A stretch of 25,830 bases of DNA. Source: Glacieibacterium sp038210595. Its GTDB lineage: Bacteria; Pseudomonadota; Alphaproteobacteria; Sphingomonadales; Sphingomonadaceae. The notes below the pieces were generated by a model. It made no database searches. It was not told where the DNA came from and worked only from the letters and a program-made list of their open reading frames with translations. The stretch covers positions 1 through 25,830 of the forward strand of contig JBBQWN010000032.1 in the NCBI GenBank assembly GCA_038210595.1, in the 5' to 3' direction. Of this stretch, positions 1 through 7,540 are shown one piece after another (within the stretch, counting starts at the first letter, position 1; every line of letters begins with the position of its first letter). The translations under genes and the position numbers were made by a program.

Positions 1-89
1 ATCTCGCGGTAGACGCCTTCGCGCTGCAGCTTCTTCTTGAGCGCGCGCAGCGCCTGGTCGACATTGTTGTCGCGAACTACGATCTGCAA
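1..89 (-). CDS. rpsU: 30S ribosomal protein S21, 5' part only
   Basis: The first 29 codons of S21 are present on the minus strand; the rest lies beyond the left edge. The reading begins MQIVVRDNNVDQALRALKKK, the highly conserved S21 N-terminus, a small basic protein of the 30S platform that takes part in initiation. I place the start at a TTG at 87-89 because it gives exactly the family N-terminus and has GGAGAG six bases upstream. An ATG at 101-103 is out of frame and meets a stop after eight codons. It is divergent from coq9. Confidence 0.93.
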   Translation of the reverse strand, partial: MQIVVRDNNVDQALRALKKKLQREGVYRE

Positions 90-276
90 GCCGTTCTCTC
101 CATTCACGCGTCACGCCTCAGCATGGCGAGCGCTTGTCCAATGATGTTGAACGCCGGAGGACGGGTCCCAAGGCGCGAAGGGGCGGGCCATAGCAGAGGG
201 GACCGGGCCGGGCAAGGCATCCACCGCGGCGTCACGGCGGCTGGAGGCAGCGGGCGTTCCGCGCTAGATCACCGTG
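90..276. other. Divergent intergenic region rpsU / coq9
   Basis: About 190 bp between the rpsU and coq9 starts. It must hold both promoters, but no convincing -35/-10 pair stands out. Apart from the rpsU ribosome-binding site (GGAGAG, minus strand) I see no repeat, RNA gene or ORF with plausible coding character. An open frame starting at 123 is a shadow of coq9 in another frame. Confidence 0.5.
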
Positions 277-906
277 ATGAACGACACACCCGACGAGACC
301 CTCGACGAACTACGCCCGCGCCTGATCGCGGCTATGCTGCCGCACGTCGCCTTCGACGGGTGGACCGGTACCGCCGTGCTGGCCGGCGCGGCGGACGCGG
401 GGATCGATACCGACCTCGCCCGCGTCGCCTTCCGCGGCGGGGCGGTGGAGATGGCGCAGGCCTATACCGCGCTCGCCGATGCGCGGATGGTCGCGGCGAC
501 CGGCGACCTGTCCGGCGAGAAGATCCGCGAGCGCATCCGGCGGCTGGTCGCAACCCGGCTGGAGCAGGCGGACGGTGAGCGCGAGGCGGTGCGGCGGACG
601 CTCGCGGTGCTGGCGCTGCATCCGGCAGTCGCTGCGAAGACCCTGTGGCGCACCGCCGATGCGATGTGGCGCGCCGCCGGCGACACCGCCACCGACTATA
701 ACCACTACACCAAGCGTACGATCCTCGGCGCGGTGTACAGCGCCACCCTTCTGGTCTGGCTCGATCACCCGGAGGATTGGCCTGCCTTCCTCGACCGCCG
801 CATCGACGGCATCATGCGATTCGAAAAGGCCAAGGCGCGGCTGACCGGCCTCCACCTGCCCTCGCCGGCCAGCTTCCTCGGCCGGTTGCGCTATCCGGCT
901 GCCTGA
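277..906 (+). CDS. coq9: COQ9-family ubiquinone biosynthesis protein
   Basis: A 209-residue soluble protein of the COQ9 family. Family members bind lipid and assist ubiquinone ring hydroxylation (with COQ7 in eukaryotes). The sequence shows the family pattern: an N-terminal helical part resembling a TetR fold (FDGWTGTAVLAGAADAGID), then the conserved core with WRTADAMWRAAGDTATDYNHYTKR and the C-terminal DRRIDGIMRFEKAKAR helix. Start choice: a GTG at 274 is immediately followed by ATG at 277 and I prefer the ATG; the ribosome-binding site is weak either way. Ubiquinone enzymes UbiE and UbiB are also in this window, but about 20 kb away and on the other strand. The stop codon is part of a Fur-like site for the next gene. 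Confidence 0.88.
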   Translation: MNDTPDETLDELRPRLIAAMLPHVAFDGWTGTAVLAGAADAGIDTDLARVAFRGGAVEMAQAYTALADARMVAATGDLSGEKIRERIRRLVATRLEQADGEREAVRRTLAVLALHPAVAAKTLWRTADAMWRAAGDTATDYNHYTKRTILGAVYSATLLVWLDHPEDWPAFLDRRIDGIMRFEKAKARLTGLHLPSPASFLGRLRYPAA

Positions 907-918
907 TAATCGTTCGCA
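904..918 (+). promoter_or_regulatory. Candidate Fur box upstream of feoAB
   Basis: The bases TGATAATCGTTCGCA match the 7-1-7 Fur consensus TGATAAT-n-ATTATCA at 11 of 14 informative positions, with a perfect left half. The site overlaps the coq9 stop codon and ends 30 bp before the feoA start, where a repressor of iron uptake would be expected. Fur control of feoAB is established in many proteobacteria; its use here is inference. Confidence 0.55.
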
Positions 919-948
919 ATCGCGACGCGGCCGCGCTATAGGCGGGTC

Positions 949-1200
949 ATGGCAACCGTCCTCACCCTGCGCCGCGGCGAGCGCGCGACGATCGCGGCGA
1001 TCGACGCGATCGGCGACGAGATTGCGGCCCGGCGGCTGCACGAGATGGGCTTCGACGACGGCGTCGATATCGAGGTGCTGCACCGCGGTCCCGTCGGCGG
1101 CGACCCGATTGCGGTCAGGGTCGGCAACATGACCGTCGCGCTGCGCAAGACGCTGGCGGCGCGGATCAGCGTCGAACCGCTGCGCGAGGCGGCGGAGTGA
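949..1200 (+). CDS. feoA: Ferrous iron transport protein A
   Basis: An 83-residue SH3-like FeoA protein, the small cytosolic partner of the FeoB ferrous iron permease. The family pattern is clear: LRRGERATIAAID near the N-terminus, RRLHEMGFDDGVDIEVL in the centre, and GDPIAVRVGNMTVALRK before the end. Length is normal (75-85 residues). It starts at ATG 949 after a 42 bp gap from coq9, and its TGA overlaps the GTG start of feoB (GTGA), so the two are probably translationally coupled. The Fur-like site just upstream suggests iron-dependent repression of the pair. Confidence 0.93.
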   Translation: MATVLTLRRGERATIAAIDAIGDEIAARRLHEMGFDDGVDIEVLHRGPVGGDPIAVRVGNMTVALRKTLAARISVEPLREAAE

Positions 1201-3089
1201 ACGCACCGGCGACGCTTGCGCCGTTGTTGCCCGATGCCGCCGCCCTGCCCCGGACATTCCTCGCGGCGCTGGTCGGCAACCCCAATGCCGGCAAGACCAG
1301 CCTGTTCAACGCGCTGACCGGCAGCCGCCAGAAGGTCGGCAACTATCCCGGCGTCACCGTCGAGCGGAAGTCCGGCCGCCTCGCCCTGCCCGACGGCCGC
1401 ATGGTTGAACTGGTCGACCTGCCCGGCACCTACAGCCTCAGCCCGCGCTCCCCCGACGAGGCGGTGACCCGCGACATGGTGATGGGCGTGCAGGCGGGCG
1501 AGCGCCGCCCCGATGCCATCGTCGCGGTCGTCGACGCGACCAACCTGCGCAATCACCTGCGCTTCGTGCTGGAACTGCGGCGGCTCGGCCTGCCGATGGT
1601 GGTCGCCCTGAACATGGTCGATCTGGCGGAGCGCGACGGCACCCGCATCGACGTCGACCGCCTGGCGACGATCCTCGGGCTGCCCGTCGTGCCGACCGTC
1701 GCGGTGCGCCGCCGCGGCTTGGCCGAGCTGGCGGCCGAGCTGGCGCCGCGGCTGGACCACGCCGCCGTTCCGGAGATCGCGCCGGAGGCCGACATCCGCC
1801 TGCTGCAGCGCGAGGCCCGCGTCATCGCCGACACGGTGACGCTGCAGCGCGGCCAGGCGACGCGCTGGACGCAGCGTTTCGACGCGGTGGCGCTGCACCC
1901 GGTCGCCGGGCCGCTGGTGCTCGCCGCGATCCTGTTCGTGATGTTCCAGAGCGTGTTCGCGCTGGCCGAGGTGCCGATGGGATGGATCGAGTCGGCGATC
2001 GCGGCGCTGCAGGTGCAGCTGGCCGCGGCGCTGCCCGACACCGCGCTGCGCAGCCTGCTCAGCGACGGCGTGCTGGCCGGCGTCGGCGCAGTGGTGGTGT
2101 TCCTGCCGCAGATCCTGATCCTGTTCCTGTTCATCATACTGCTCGAACAGTCGGGCTATATGGTCCGCGCGGCGTTCATCATGGACCGGCTGATGGCGGG
2201 CGTCGGGCTGAACGGCCGGGCCTTCATTCCGCTGCTGTCGAGCTTTGCCTGCGCCATTCCGGGCATCATGGCGACGCGCACCATCGACGACCCGAAGGAC
2301 CGGCTGACCACCATCCTGATCGCGCCGCTGATGACCTGCAGCGCGCGGCTGCCGGTCTATACCGTCATCATCGCGGCGTTCATCCCGGCGACGAACGTCG
2401 GCGGCGTCGGGCTGCAGGGGCTGGTGATGCTCGGCCTCTACGTCTTCGGCGTGCTCGGCGCTCTGGTCGCCGCCTGGGCACTGCGGCGGACGGTGACCAA
2501 GGGTCCGACCCCTACCTTCCTGATCGAGATGCCGAAATACCAGTGGCCGGTGGTGCGCGACATCGGCATCGGGCTGTGGCAGCGCGCCGGGGCGTTCCTG
2601 AAGCGGGCGGGCGGCATGATCCTGGGTATCACGGTCGTGCTGTGGGTGCTCGCCAGCTACCCCAAGCCGCCGGTCGGCGACGCTACTCCAGCGCTGCAAT
2701 ATTCCGCCGCCGGCCGCATCGGCACCGCGCTCGAGCCGCTGTTCGCGCCGATCGGCTTCAACCGCGAAATCGCCATCGCGCTGGTCCCCGGTCTCGCCGC
2801 GCGCGAGGTGGCGGTGGCGGCGCTGGGCACCGTCTATTCGCTGCAGGGTACCGACGAGGAGCATGCCGAGCCGCTGGTTCAGCGCCTGCGCGGGTCTTGG
2901 AGTCTGCCGACCGCGCTGGCGTTCCTCGCCTGGTACGTGTTCGCACCGCAGTGCCTGGCGACGCTGGCGGTGGTCCGCCGCGAGACGGGGGGGTGGAAAT
3001 GGCCCGCCTTCATGTTCGCCTATCTGTTCGTCATGGCCTATGTCGCCGCCGGCGCGACCTACTGGATCGCGCGCGCCTTGGGCGGCTGA
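1197..3089 (+). CDS. feoB: Ferrous iron permease FeoB
   Basis: A 630-residue inner-membrane Fe(II) transporter with a cytosolic N-terminal G-protein domain. Visible motifs are G1 GNPNAGKT (about residues 27-34), the YPGVTVE switch region, G3 DLPG (74-77) and G4 NMVD (139-142). The membrane part follows from about residue 235, with two Gate-like blocks: one containing FACAIPGIMATRTI and APLMTCSARLPVY, the other ALVPGLAAREVAVAALGTVY. It is shorter than E. coli FeoB (773 residues) because the cytosolic spacer and tail are reduced, which is common in alphaproteobacteria. The GTG start overlaps the feoA stop. No separate feoC is visible downstream; a GST gene follows after 4 bp. Confidence 0.96.
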   Translation: MNAPATLAPLLPDAAALPRTFLAALVGNPNAGKTSLFNALTGSRQKVGNYPGVTVERKSGRLALPDGRMVELVDLPGTYSLSPRSPDEAVTRDMVMGVQAGERRPDAIVAVVDATNLRNHLRFVLELRRLGLPMVVALNMVDLAERDGTRIDVDRLATILGLPVVPTVAVRRRGLAELAAELAPRLDHAAVPEIAPEADIRLLQREARVIADTVTLQRGQATRWTQRFDAVALHPVAGPLVLAAILFVMFQSVFALAEVPMGWIESAIAALQVQLAAALPDTALRSLLSDGVLAGVGAVVVFLPQILILFLFIILLEQSGYMVRAAFIMDRLMAGVGLNGRAFIPLLSSFACAIPGIMATRTIDDPKDRLTTILIAPLMTCSARLPVYTVIIAAFIPATNVGGVGLQGLVMLGLYVFGVLGALVAAWALRRTVTKGPTPTFLIEMPKYQWPVVRDIGIGLWQRAGAFLKRAGGMILGITVVLWVLASYPKPPVGDATPALQYSAAGRIGTALEPLFAPIGFNREIAIALVPGLAAREVAVAALGTVYSLQGTDEEHAEPLVQRLRGSWSLPTALAFLAWYVFAPQCLATLAVVRRETGGWKWPAFMFAYLFVMAYVAAGATYWIARALGG

Positions 3090-3093
3090 CGCC

Positions 3094-3894
3094 ATGCTGA
3101 CCCTCTACGCCCATCCGTTCTCATCCTATTCCCAGAAGGTGCTGATCGCGCTGTGGGAAAACGAACTGGCGTTCACCTACCGGCATCTCGTGCAGCCCGG
3201 CGCCGACGCGGAACGGCTGGCGCTATGGCCGGCAGGGCAGTTCCCGGTGCTGGTCGACGACGGCACGGTCGTCGCCGAGTCGAGCATCATCATAGAATAT
3301 CTGCAGATTCATCACCGCGGCCCGGTGCGGCTGTTGCCCGATGGCGAAGCGGGTCTCGAGGTCCGCTTTCTCGACCGCTTCTTCGACAACCACGTCATGA
3401 CGCCGATGCAGAAGCCGGTGTTCGAAGCGATCCGGCCGGACGGCGGCCGCAAGGCGGAAGCGTTGGCCGACGCCGCGAAGACGCTCGACGCTGCCTATGC
3501 CTGGCTGGAGACGCGGCTGGCCGGTAGGGCGTGGGCGGCGGGCGACGCGTTCAGCCTCGCCGATTGCGCCGCGGCACCGTCGCTGTTCTACGCCGACTGG
3601 GTCCACCGGATCGCGCCCGCTTATCCCGGCCTGCGCGCCTATCGCTCCCGTCTGCTGGCGCGCCCGTCATTTGCGCGCGCCGTCGAGGAAGGCCGTCCCT
3701 ACCGGAGCTATTTCCCGCTAGGGGCACCCGACCGCAGACTAGTCTGCCAGGCCGAGCACGACGATCAACGCCGCGAACAGCGACAATGTGATCTGCGAGC
3801 CCAGGACGAGCACGAAGGTCCGCCACAACGCGCCGCCGACGCTCAGCGCATAGCCGCCCTTCAGCTGGGCGAACATGTGCACCGGCGGCACTAG
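3094..3894 (+). CDS. Glutathione S-transferase family protein with antisense-derived tail
   Basis: A 266-residue protein whose first roughly 210 residues are a normal GST. The thioredoxin-like domain begins MLTLYAHPFSSYSQKVLIAL, with the Val-Pro analogue in QFPVLVDDGTVVAESSIIIEYL; the all-helical domain contains GDAFSLADCAAAPSLFYADW. GSTs conjugate glutathione to electrophiles; the substrate here is unknown. The start is the ATG 4 bp after feoB. After FPLGAPDR, where GSTs normally end, the frame stays open for about 50 more residues (low-complexity, Arg/Gln/His-rich) that lie antisense to the 3' end of the DUF3667 gene. The tail is probably non-functional read-through after loss of a stop codon, or an assembly error. 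Confidence 0.85.
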   Translation: MLTLYAHPFSSYSQKVLIALWENELAFTYRHLVQPGADAERLALWPAGQFPVLVDDGTVVAESSIIIEYLQIHHRGPVRLLPDGEAGLEVRFLDRFFDNHVMTPMQKPVFEAIRPDGGRKAEALADAAKTLDAAYAWLETRLAGRAWAAGDAFSLADCAAAPSLFYADWVHRIAPAYPGLRAYRSRLLARPSFARAVEEGRPYRSYFPLGAPDRRLVCQAEHDDQRREQRQCDLRAQDEHEGPPQRAADAQRIAALQLGEHVHRRH

Positions 3895-4998
3895 GAACAG
3901 CAGCCCGAGCCCGCCGACCGCGAGGCCGGCCGCCTCCCCGATCTTTTCCAGGCCCACGCCGAGGACGAACAGCAGCGACATGAACGACAGCGAATAGAGG
4001 CTGAACACGACATGGTCGTACAGCTTCACGTCGCGGCGAAAGGCGAACAGTAGCCACAGGATTGGCAGCGACAGCGGTACCAGCAGGAAGCTCAGCTTAT
4101 ACGCCTTCTGCTGCACCTTGTACCAGGCGAAGTCGGGGTTTTTCAGCGCTTTCTTGACGTTTGCGTCAACTTCCGGGATGCCTGTATCGACATCGAGCTT
4201 GCCGGACCGTGCCTCCTCGGCGAGCGCGTCCTGCCAGCTCTGGCCAGGCTTGGCGGCGAACACTGTCTTGCCCTTCGCATCGACCACCTTGGGCGTCGTC
4301 ACGGCGGGGGCCGCCTTAGCCTCGGCAAGCTTTGCCTCCGCGGCCCGCAGCGCCGCACGCTGCTTGGCCAGCTCGGCCTTGTCGACCGCGACCACACTTG
4401 CCTCGGTATCGCTGTCGGCCAGATCGGACGCTAGTTCCTTCTCGGCATCCTTGACCTCGCTGCGCGCGTCGATGACCGCCTCGTTCACGGCGGCGATCTT
4501 CTCCGGCTTCGTCTCGTCGAACGCCGTCGGGTCGATGTTCGGCGACCCCATGAAGCCGAACACGAAGAACATCAGGAAGATCGACAGCAGGAACAGCGCC
4601 AGCGGCGCGACGTACCGCGCGCGCCGGCCGTGGGTGTAGTCGCGGGTAAGCTTGCCAGGCCGGAACGCAAGCATCGGCAGCGTCCGCCACGCCTTGCTGT
4701 CGAAATGATAGAGGCCGTGCGCGAACTCCTCGACCATATGCAGCACACTGCGGTGAACATGCGCCGACTGGCCGCAGACGTGGCAGAAATCGCCAGCCAG
4801 ATGCGTGTCGCAATTGGCGCAGGTATGCGGCCCGACCGTCGTGTCGGCGGGTTCGACCGGATGCCGCCGCCACCACTGCGCCTCACGCACGGCACGTTCC
4901 TTCGCACGGCGGCGCCGCGCCGACGGCAGGTCGTCGAGTTCCGACGCCGCTAAGCCGGCGGTGGCCAGCTGGCCCAGCGCCTCGACATCATTGCTCAC
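3739..4998 (-). CDS. DUF3667-type zinc-ribbon membrane protein
   Basis: A 419-residue protein of unknown function. Near the N-terminus a zinc ribbon C60-x2-C63-x8-C72-x2-C75 (CANCDTHLAGDFCHVCGQ) is followed by a conserved block HFDSKAWRTLPMLAFRPGKLTRDYTHGRRARYVAPLALF, the signature I associate with DUF3667. A hydrophobic segment lies at about 130-150. A charged, Ala/Glu/Lys-rich stretch at about 165-230 that looks like coiled coil follows, and then four hydrophobic segments at about 303-320, 328-350, 356-378 and 393-416. The start is GTG at 4998, where the coding pattern begins; the ribosome-binding site is poor. It is divergent from ssb and its 3' end is overlapped by the GST frame. Location is inferred to be the inner membrane. 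Confidence 0.8.
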   Translation of the reverse strand: MSNDVEALGQLATAGLAASELDDLPSARRRRAKERAVREAQWWRRHPVEPADTTVGPHTCANCDTHLAGDFCHVCGQSAHVHRSVLHMVEEFAHGLYHFDSKAWRTLPMLAFRPGKLTRDYTHGRRARYVAPLALFLLSIFLMFFVFGFMGSPNIDPTAFDETKPEKIAAVNEAVIDARSEVKDAEKELASDLADSDTEASVVAVDKAELAKQRAALRAAEAKLAEAKAAPAVTTPKVVDAKGKTVFAAKPGQSWQDALAEEARSGKLDVDTGIPEVDANVKKALKNPDFAWYKVQQKAYKLSFLLVPLSLPILWLLFAFRRDVKLYDHVVFSLYSLSFMSLLFVLGVGLEKIGEAAGLAVGGLGLLFLVPPVHMFAQLKGGYALSVGGALWRTFVLVLGSQITLSLFAALIVVLGLAD

Positions 4999-5063
4999 TG
5001 TCTTGTCCCCGCCATACGGTAGTCGTGACTCAACGGGCCGCGCATTTCAAGCTAGGTTTGCAT

Positions 5064-5092
5064 TTGGCGAGTCGCGGGCGGCGCGCTATGTT
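5064..5092 (+). promoter_or_regulatory. Candidate ssb promoter
   Basis: A -35-like TTGGCG (5064-5069) and a -10-like TATGTT (5087-5092) are separated by 17 bp. Each matches the sigma-70 consensus at four of six positions. The LexA box begins inside the -10, which fits repression by promoter occlusion. Confidence 0.5.
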
Positions 5093-5104
5093 CAGCATAC
5101 GTTC
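5090..5104 (+). promoter_or_regulatory. LexA (SOS) box upstream of ssb
   Basis: The direct repeat GTTC-N7-GTTC (GTTC at 5090-5093 and 5101-5104) is the LexA binding motif established for alphaproteobacteria such as Rhodobacter, Rhizobium and Caulobacter. It lies 25 bp before the ssb ATG and overlaps the likely -10. Spacing and half-sites are exact. Confidence 0.75.
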
Positions 5105-5129
5105 TATTGGATCGCGAAAGGAAACGCAC

Positions 5130-5624
5130 ATGTCCGGTGTCAACAAGGTCATTCTGGTCGGCCGTCTCGGCAAGGACCCCGAGACCAAGGAGTTCGGCAA
5201 CGGCGGCCGCGTCGTCAAGTTCAGCCTCGCCACGTCCGAAACCTGGCGCGACAAGAACAGCGGCGAGCGCCGCGAGAAGACCGAGTGGCACAATGTCGTG
5301 ATCTTCAACGAGGGGATCGGCAAGATCGCCAGCCAGTACCTGAAGAAGGGCAGCGAGGTGTACCTCGAGGGCCAGCTGCAGACCCGCAAATGGCAGGATC
5401 AGTCGGGCGCCGACAAGTATACCACCGAGGTCGTGCTGCAGAACTTCAACGCCAATCTGACCCTGCTCGGCGGCCGTGATGGCGGCGAAGGCGGCGGCGG
5501 GGGTGGTTACGAGCGCAGCGGCGGCCAGTCGCGCGACTTCGGCGGCGGCGGCGGCGGCGCGGCGAAGAAGCCCGCGATGGCCAACGATTTCGCCGACGAC
5601 CTCGACGACGACGTGCCTTTTTGA
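5130..5624 (+). CDS. ssb: Single-stranded DNA-binding protein
   Basis: A 164-residue SSB. The OB fold covers about residues 1-110: MSGVNKVILVGRLGKDPETK opens it, then the conserved WHNVVIFNE and YLKKGSEVYLEGQLQTRKWQD follow. A glycine-rich linker runs from about 115 to 145 and the acidic tip ends DDDVPF, the tail that recruits replication and repair proteins. It starts at ATG 5130 with AAGGAAA upstream. An in-frame upstream start at 5025 was rejected because the added residues look non-coding and cross the promoter and LexA box. It is probably induced in the SOS response. The stop overlaps the TTG start of the next gene (TTGA). Confidence 0.97.
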   Translation: MSGVNKVILVGRLGKDPETKEFGNGGRVVKFSLATSETWRDKNSGERREKTEWHNVVIFNEGIGKIASQYLKKGSEVYLEGQLQTRKWQDQSGADKYTTEVVLQNFNANLTLLGGRDGGEGGGGGGYERSGGQSRDFGGGGGGAAKKPAMANDFADDLDDDVPF

Positions 5625-6283
5625 GTGACTGGCACCGCGCCCTCGTCGTCGGCGCGTCCGGCGGCATCGGCGCGGCATTCGTCGCGGCGCTGACCGCGGC
5701 CGGCGCCGAGGTCCACTGCCTGTCGCACGGCGAGCTCGATCTCGAAGACGAAGCCACCATCGCCGCCGCGGCTGCCCGCATCGCCGCGCCGCTCGACCTC
5801 GTCATCGTCGCGACCGGCTGGCTCGGCGTCACCCCCGAGAAGGCGATGCGCGATCTGAACGCCGCGACGCTGGCGCGCTATTTCGCGGTCAACGCCACCG
5901 GCCCGGCGCTGGTCGCCAAGCATTTCCTGCCGCTGCTCGCCAAGGGCCGGCCGGCCCGGTTCGCGGCGCTGTCGGCCCGCGTCGGCAGTATCGCCGACAA
6001 CCGGCTCGGCGGGTGGTACGGCTACCGCGCGTCCAAGGCGGCGCTGAACCAGCTGATTCGCACGCTCGCCATCGAACTGGCGCGAACCCGCCCGCAGGCC
6101 ATCTGCGTCGGCCTCCACCCCGGCACCGTCGACACCGGGCTCAGCGCGCCGTTCCAGCGCGGCGTCCCCGAGCTGTTCACGCCAGAACACTCGGCCGCGG
6201 CAATGCTCGACGTGCTGGCCAGGCTCACTCCCGCCGATAGCGGCAACTGCTACGCCTGGGACGGCAGCTGCATCGCGCCGTGA
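5621..6283 (+). CDS. SDR-family NAD(P)-dependent oxidoreductase
   Basis: A 220-residue classical-type short-chain dehydrogenase/reductase. The nucleotide-binding loop GASGGIG is at residues 11-17; the catalytic Ser lies in FAALSARVGS and the YxxxK pair in YGYRASK. The fold continues through LHPGTVDTGLS to GNCYAWDG near the C-terminus. It resembles the C-factor/sniffer-like SDRs often found as single genes; the substrate is unknown. The start is TTG at 5621 overlapping the ssb stop, the only start-like codon that keeps the first beta strand (WHRALVVGASG) intact. It converges with another SDR gene with only 2 bp between the stops. Confidence 0.85.
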   Translation: MSDWHRALVVGASGGIGAAFVAALTAAGAEVHCLSHGELDLEDEATIAAAAARIAAPLDLVIVATGWLGVTPEKAMRDLNAATLARYFAVNATGPALVAKHFLPLLAKGRPARFAALSARVGSIADNRLGGWYGYRASKAALNQLIRTLAIELARTRPQAICVGLHPGTVDTGLSAPFQRGVPELFTPEHSAAAMLDVLARLTPADSGNCYAWDGSCIAP

Positions 6284-6285
6284 CG

Positions 6286-7026
6286 TCAGGCGCTCCAACC
6301 GCCGTCGATATTATACGTGCTGCCGGTGACGAAGCCGGCGTCTGCGGACGCGAGATAGGCCACGAGGCCTGCAACTTCCTCGGCCGTGCCGTGCCGCGCA
6401 ATGGCAAGCGTCGCCCGGCTGGCGGCCGCGTTGGGACCGTCGGCCGGGTTGCGCTCGGTATCGACGGGTCCGGGTTGCACGAGGTTGGCGGTGATGCCGC
6501 GGTCGCCGAGATCGCGGGCCAGGCCGCGGACCATGCCGCCAAGCGCGGCCTTGCTCGCGGCGTACAGGGTACCGCCCGCGCCGGGCATGCGGTCGGCGAC
6601 GATGCTGCCGATCAGGATGATGCGCCCGCCGCCCTGCATCAGGCTGGCGGCCTTCTGCGCCGCAAGGAACGGTGCCCGGACATTCAGCGCGAAGGTGCGG
6701 TCGAAAGCGTCGTCCGGATAGGCGTCGAGCGCGCCGACAATCGCGATGCCGGCGACATTCACCAGGATATCGAGGCGGCCAAACACCGTGGCAACCTCGT
6801 CCATCGCGCTGATTAGCGCGGCAGGGTCGCTGACGTCCGCCTGGATGGTCAGGATGCTGGCCCCGGTATCGCGCAGCCCGGCGGCAAAGCGCTCCGCCTC
6901 GTCGGACCGGCTGAGATAGACGATCGCGACCGACGCGCCGTCCGCGGCCATGCGCCGGCTGACGGCCGCGCCGATACCCCGCGTGCCCCCAATCACCAGC
7001 GCGACCTTGCCGTCCAGTGTCCGCAT
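6286..7026 (-). CDS. SDR-family oxidoreductase, FabG-like
   Basis: A 246-residue classical SDR similar to 3-oxoacyl-ACP reductases. It has the cofactor motif GGTRGIG (residues 13-19), the structural NVAG motif (LDILVNVAGIA), catalytic Ser in LIGSIV, YAASK, the PGPVDTERNP segment and the typical C-terminus VTGSTYNIDGGWSA. The standard NNAG motif reads NVAG here. The start is ATG at 7026, 4 bp after the stop of the DUF177 gene, so it probably ends the chaperone-DUF177 operon. There is no acyl carrier protein or other fatty acid gene nearby, so the substrate stays open. Confidence 0.87.
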   Translation of the reverse strand: MRTLDGKVALVIGGTRGIGAAVSRRMAADGASVAIVYLSRSDEAERFAAGLRDTGASILTIQADVSDPAALISAMDEVATVFGRLDILVNVAGIAIVGALDAYPDDAFDRTFALNVRAPFLAAQKAASLMQGGGRIILIGSIVADRMPGAGGTLYAASKAALGGMVRGLARDLGDRGITANLVQPGPVDTERNPADGPNAAASRATLAIARHGTAEEVAGLVAYLASADAGFVTGSTYNIDGGWSA

Positions 7027-7030
7027 CGCC

Positions 7031-7540
7031 CTAGCCGCGCTTCAGCACGTCGAACGGGTTCGGGCGCTTCAGCGGCACGACCTTGTCTTCCGGCACCACC
7101 GCCGGCGGCAAATCCGCCCCGGCGGCGCGCGGATAGGGGTCGAGCGCCAGGCCGAACGTCTGCGCTGCTGCTTCCCCCAGATCGATGCTGTCGCCGTCTA
7201 TCTCGATAATGTCGAGGTCGGCGTCGGACAGCTCGATCTCCTCGCCGGGGACGCGGGCGACGGTGGCGAAGCGCAGGTCGACGACCTCGTCGAGGCGGAA
7301 GGGGATCGGCGCGCCCGACAGCCCGCAGGCCTGGGTGCCGCTGGCGGCGACGCGCCCGGTGACCCGCACCCCGCCCGCATCCTTGGCCGCCGACAGCGTC
7401 GCGGTCAGCGCCGCCAGTTCGATCAGGTCGAAGCGCCGGGCCAGCGCCGCGCGCTCGGCGGGCTTCGCCTCGATGGTGATGGCATAGGGCAGCGCGCCGA
7501 GGTCAGCGACCCTGAGCAGCCGCGACAGTTCGGGCGTCAT
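7031..7540 (-). CDS. DUF177/YceD-family protein
   Basis: A 169-residue protein of the DUF177 (YceD) family. These proteins are linked to 23S rRNA metabolism in plants and bacteria and usually sit upstream of rpmF. The family pattern here is VTGRVAASGTQACGLSGAPIPFRLDEVVDLRF in the centre, an acidic stretch EEIELSDADLDIIEIDGDSIDLGE, and the C-terminal NPFDVLK. rpmF is not next to it here, which is common in sphingomonads. The start is ATG at 7540, whose ATGA overlaps the stop of the upstream chaperone gene. A longer open frame to 7843 is a shadow of that gene. Confidence 0.87.
   Translation of the reverse strand: MTPELSRLLRVADLGALPYAITIEAKPAERAALARRFDLIELAALTATLSAAKDAGGVRVTGRVAASGTQACGLSGAPIPFRLDEVVDLRFATVARVPGEEIELSDADLDIIEIDGDSIDLGEAAAQTFGLALDPYPRAAGADLPPAVVPEDKVVPLKRPNPFDVLKRG

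Noticed and set aside
936..3095. 719-codon open frame antisense to feoAB
   Set aside because: Same reason: a long stop-free shadow caused by high GC, with repetitive Arg/Gln/Asp/His content and no domain.
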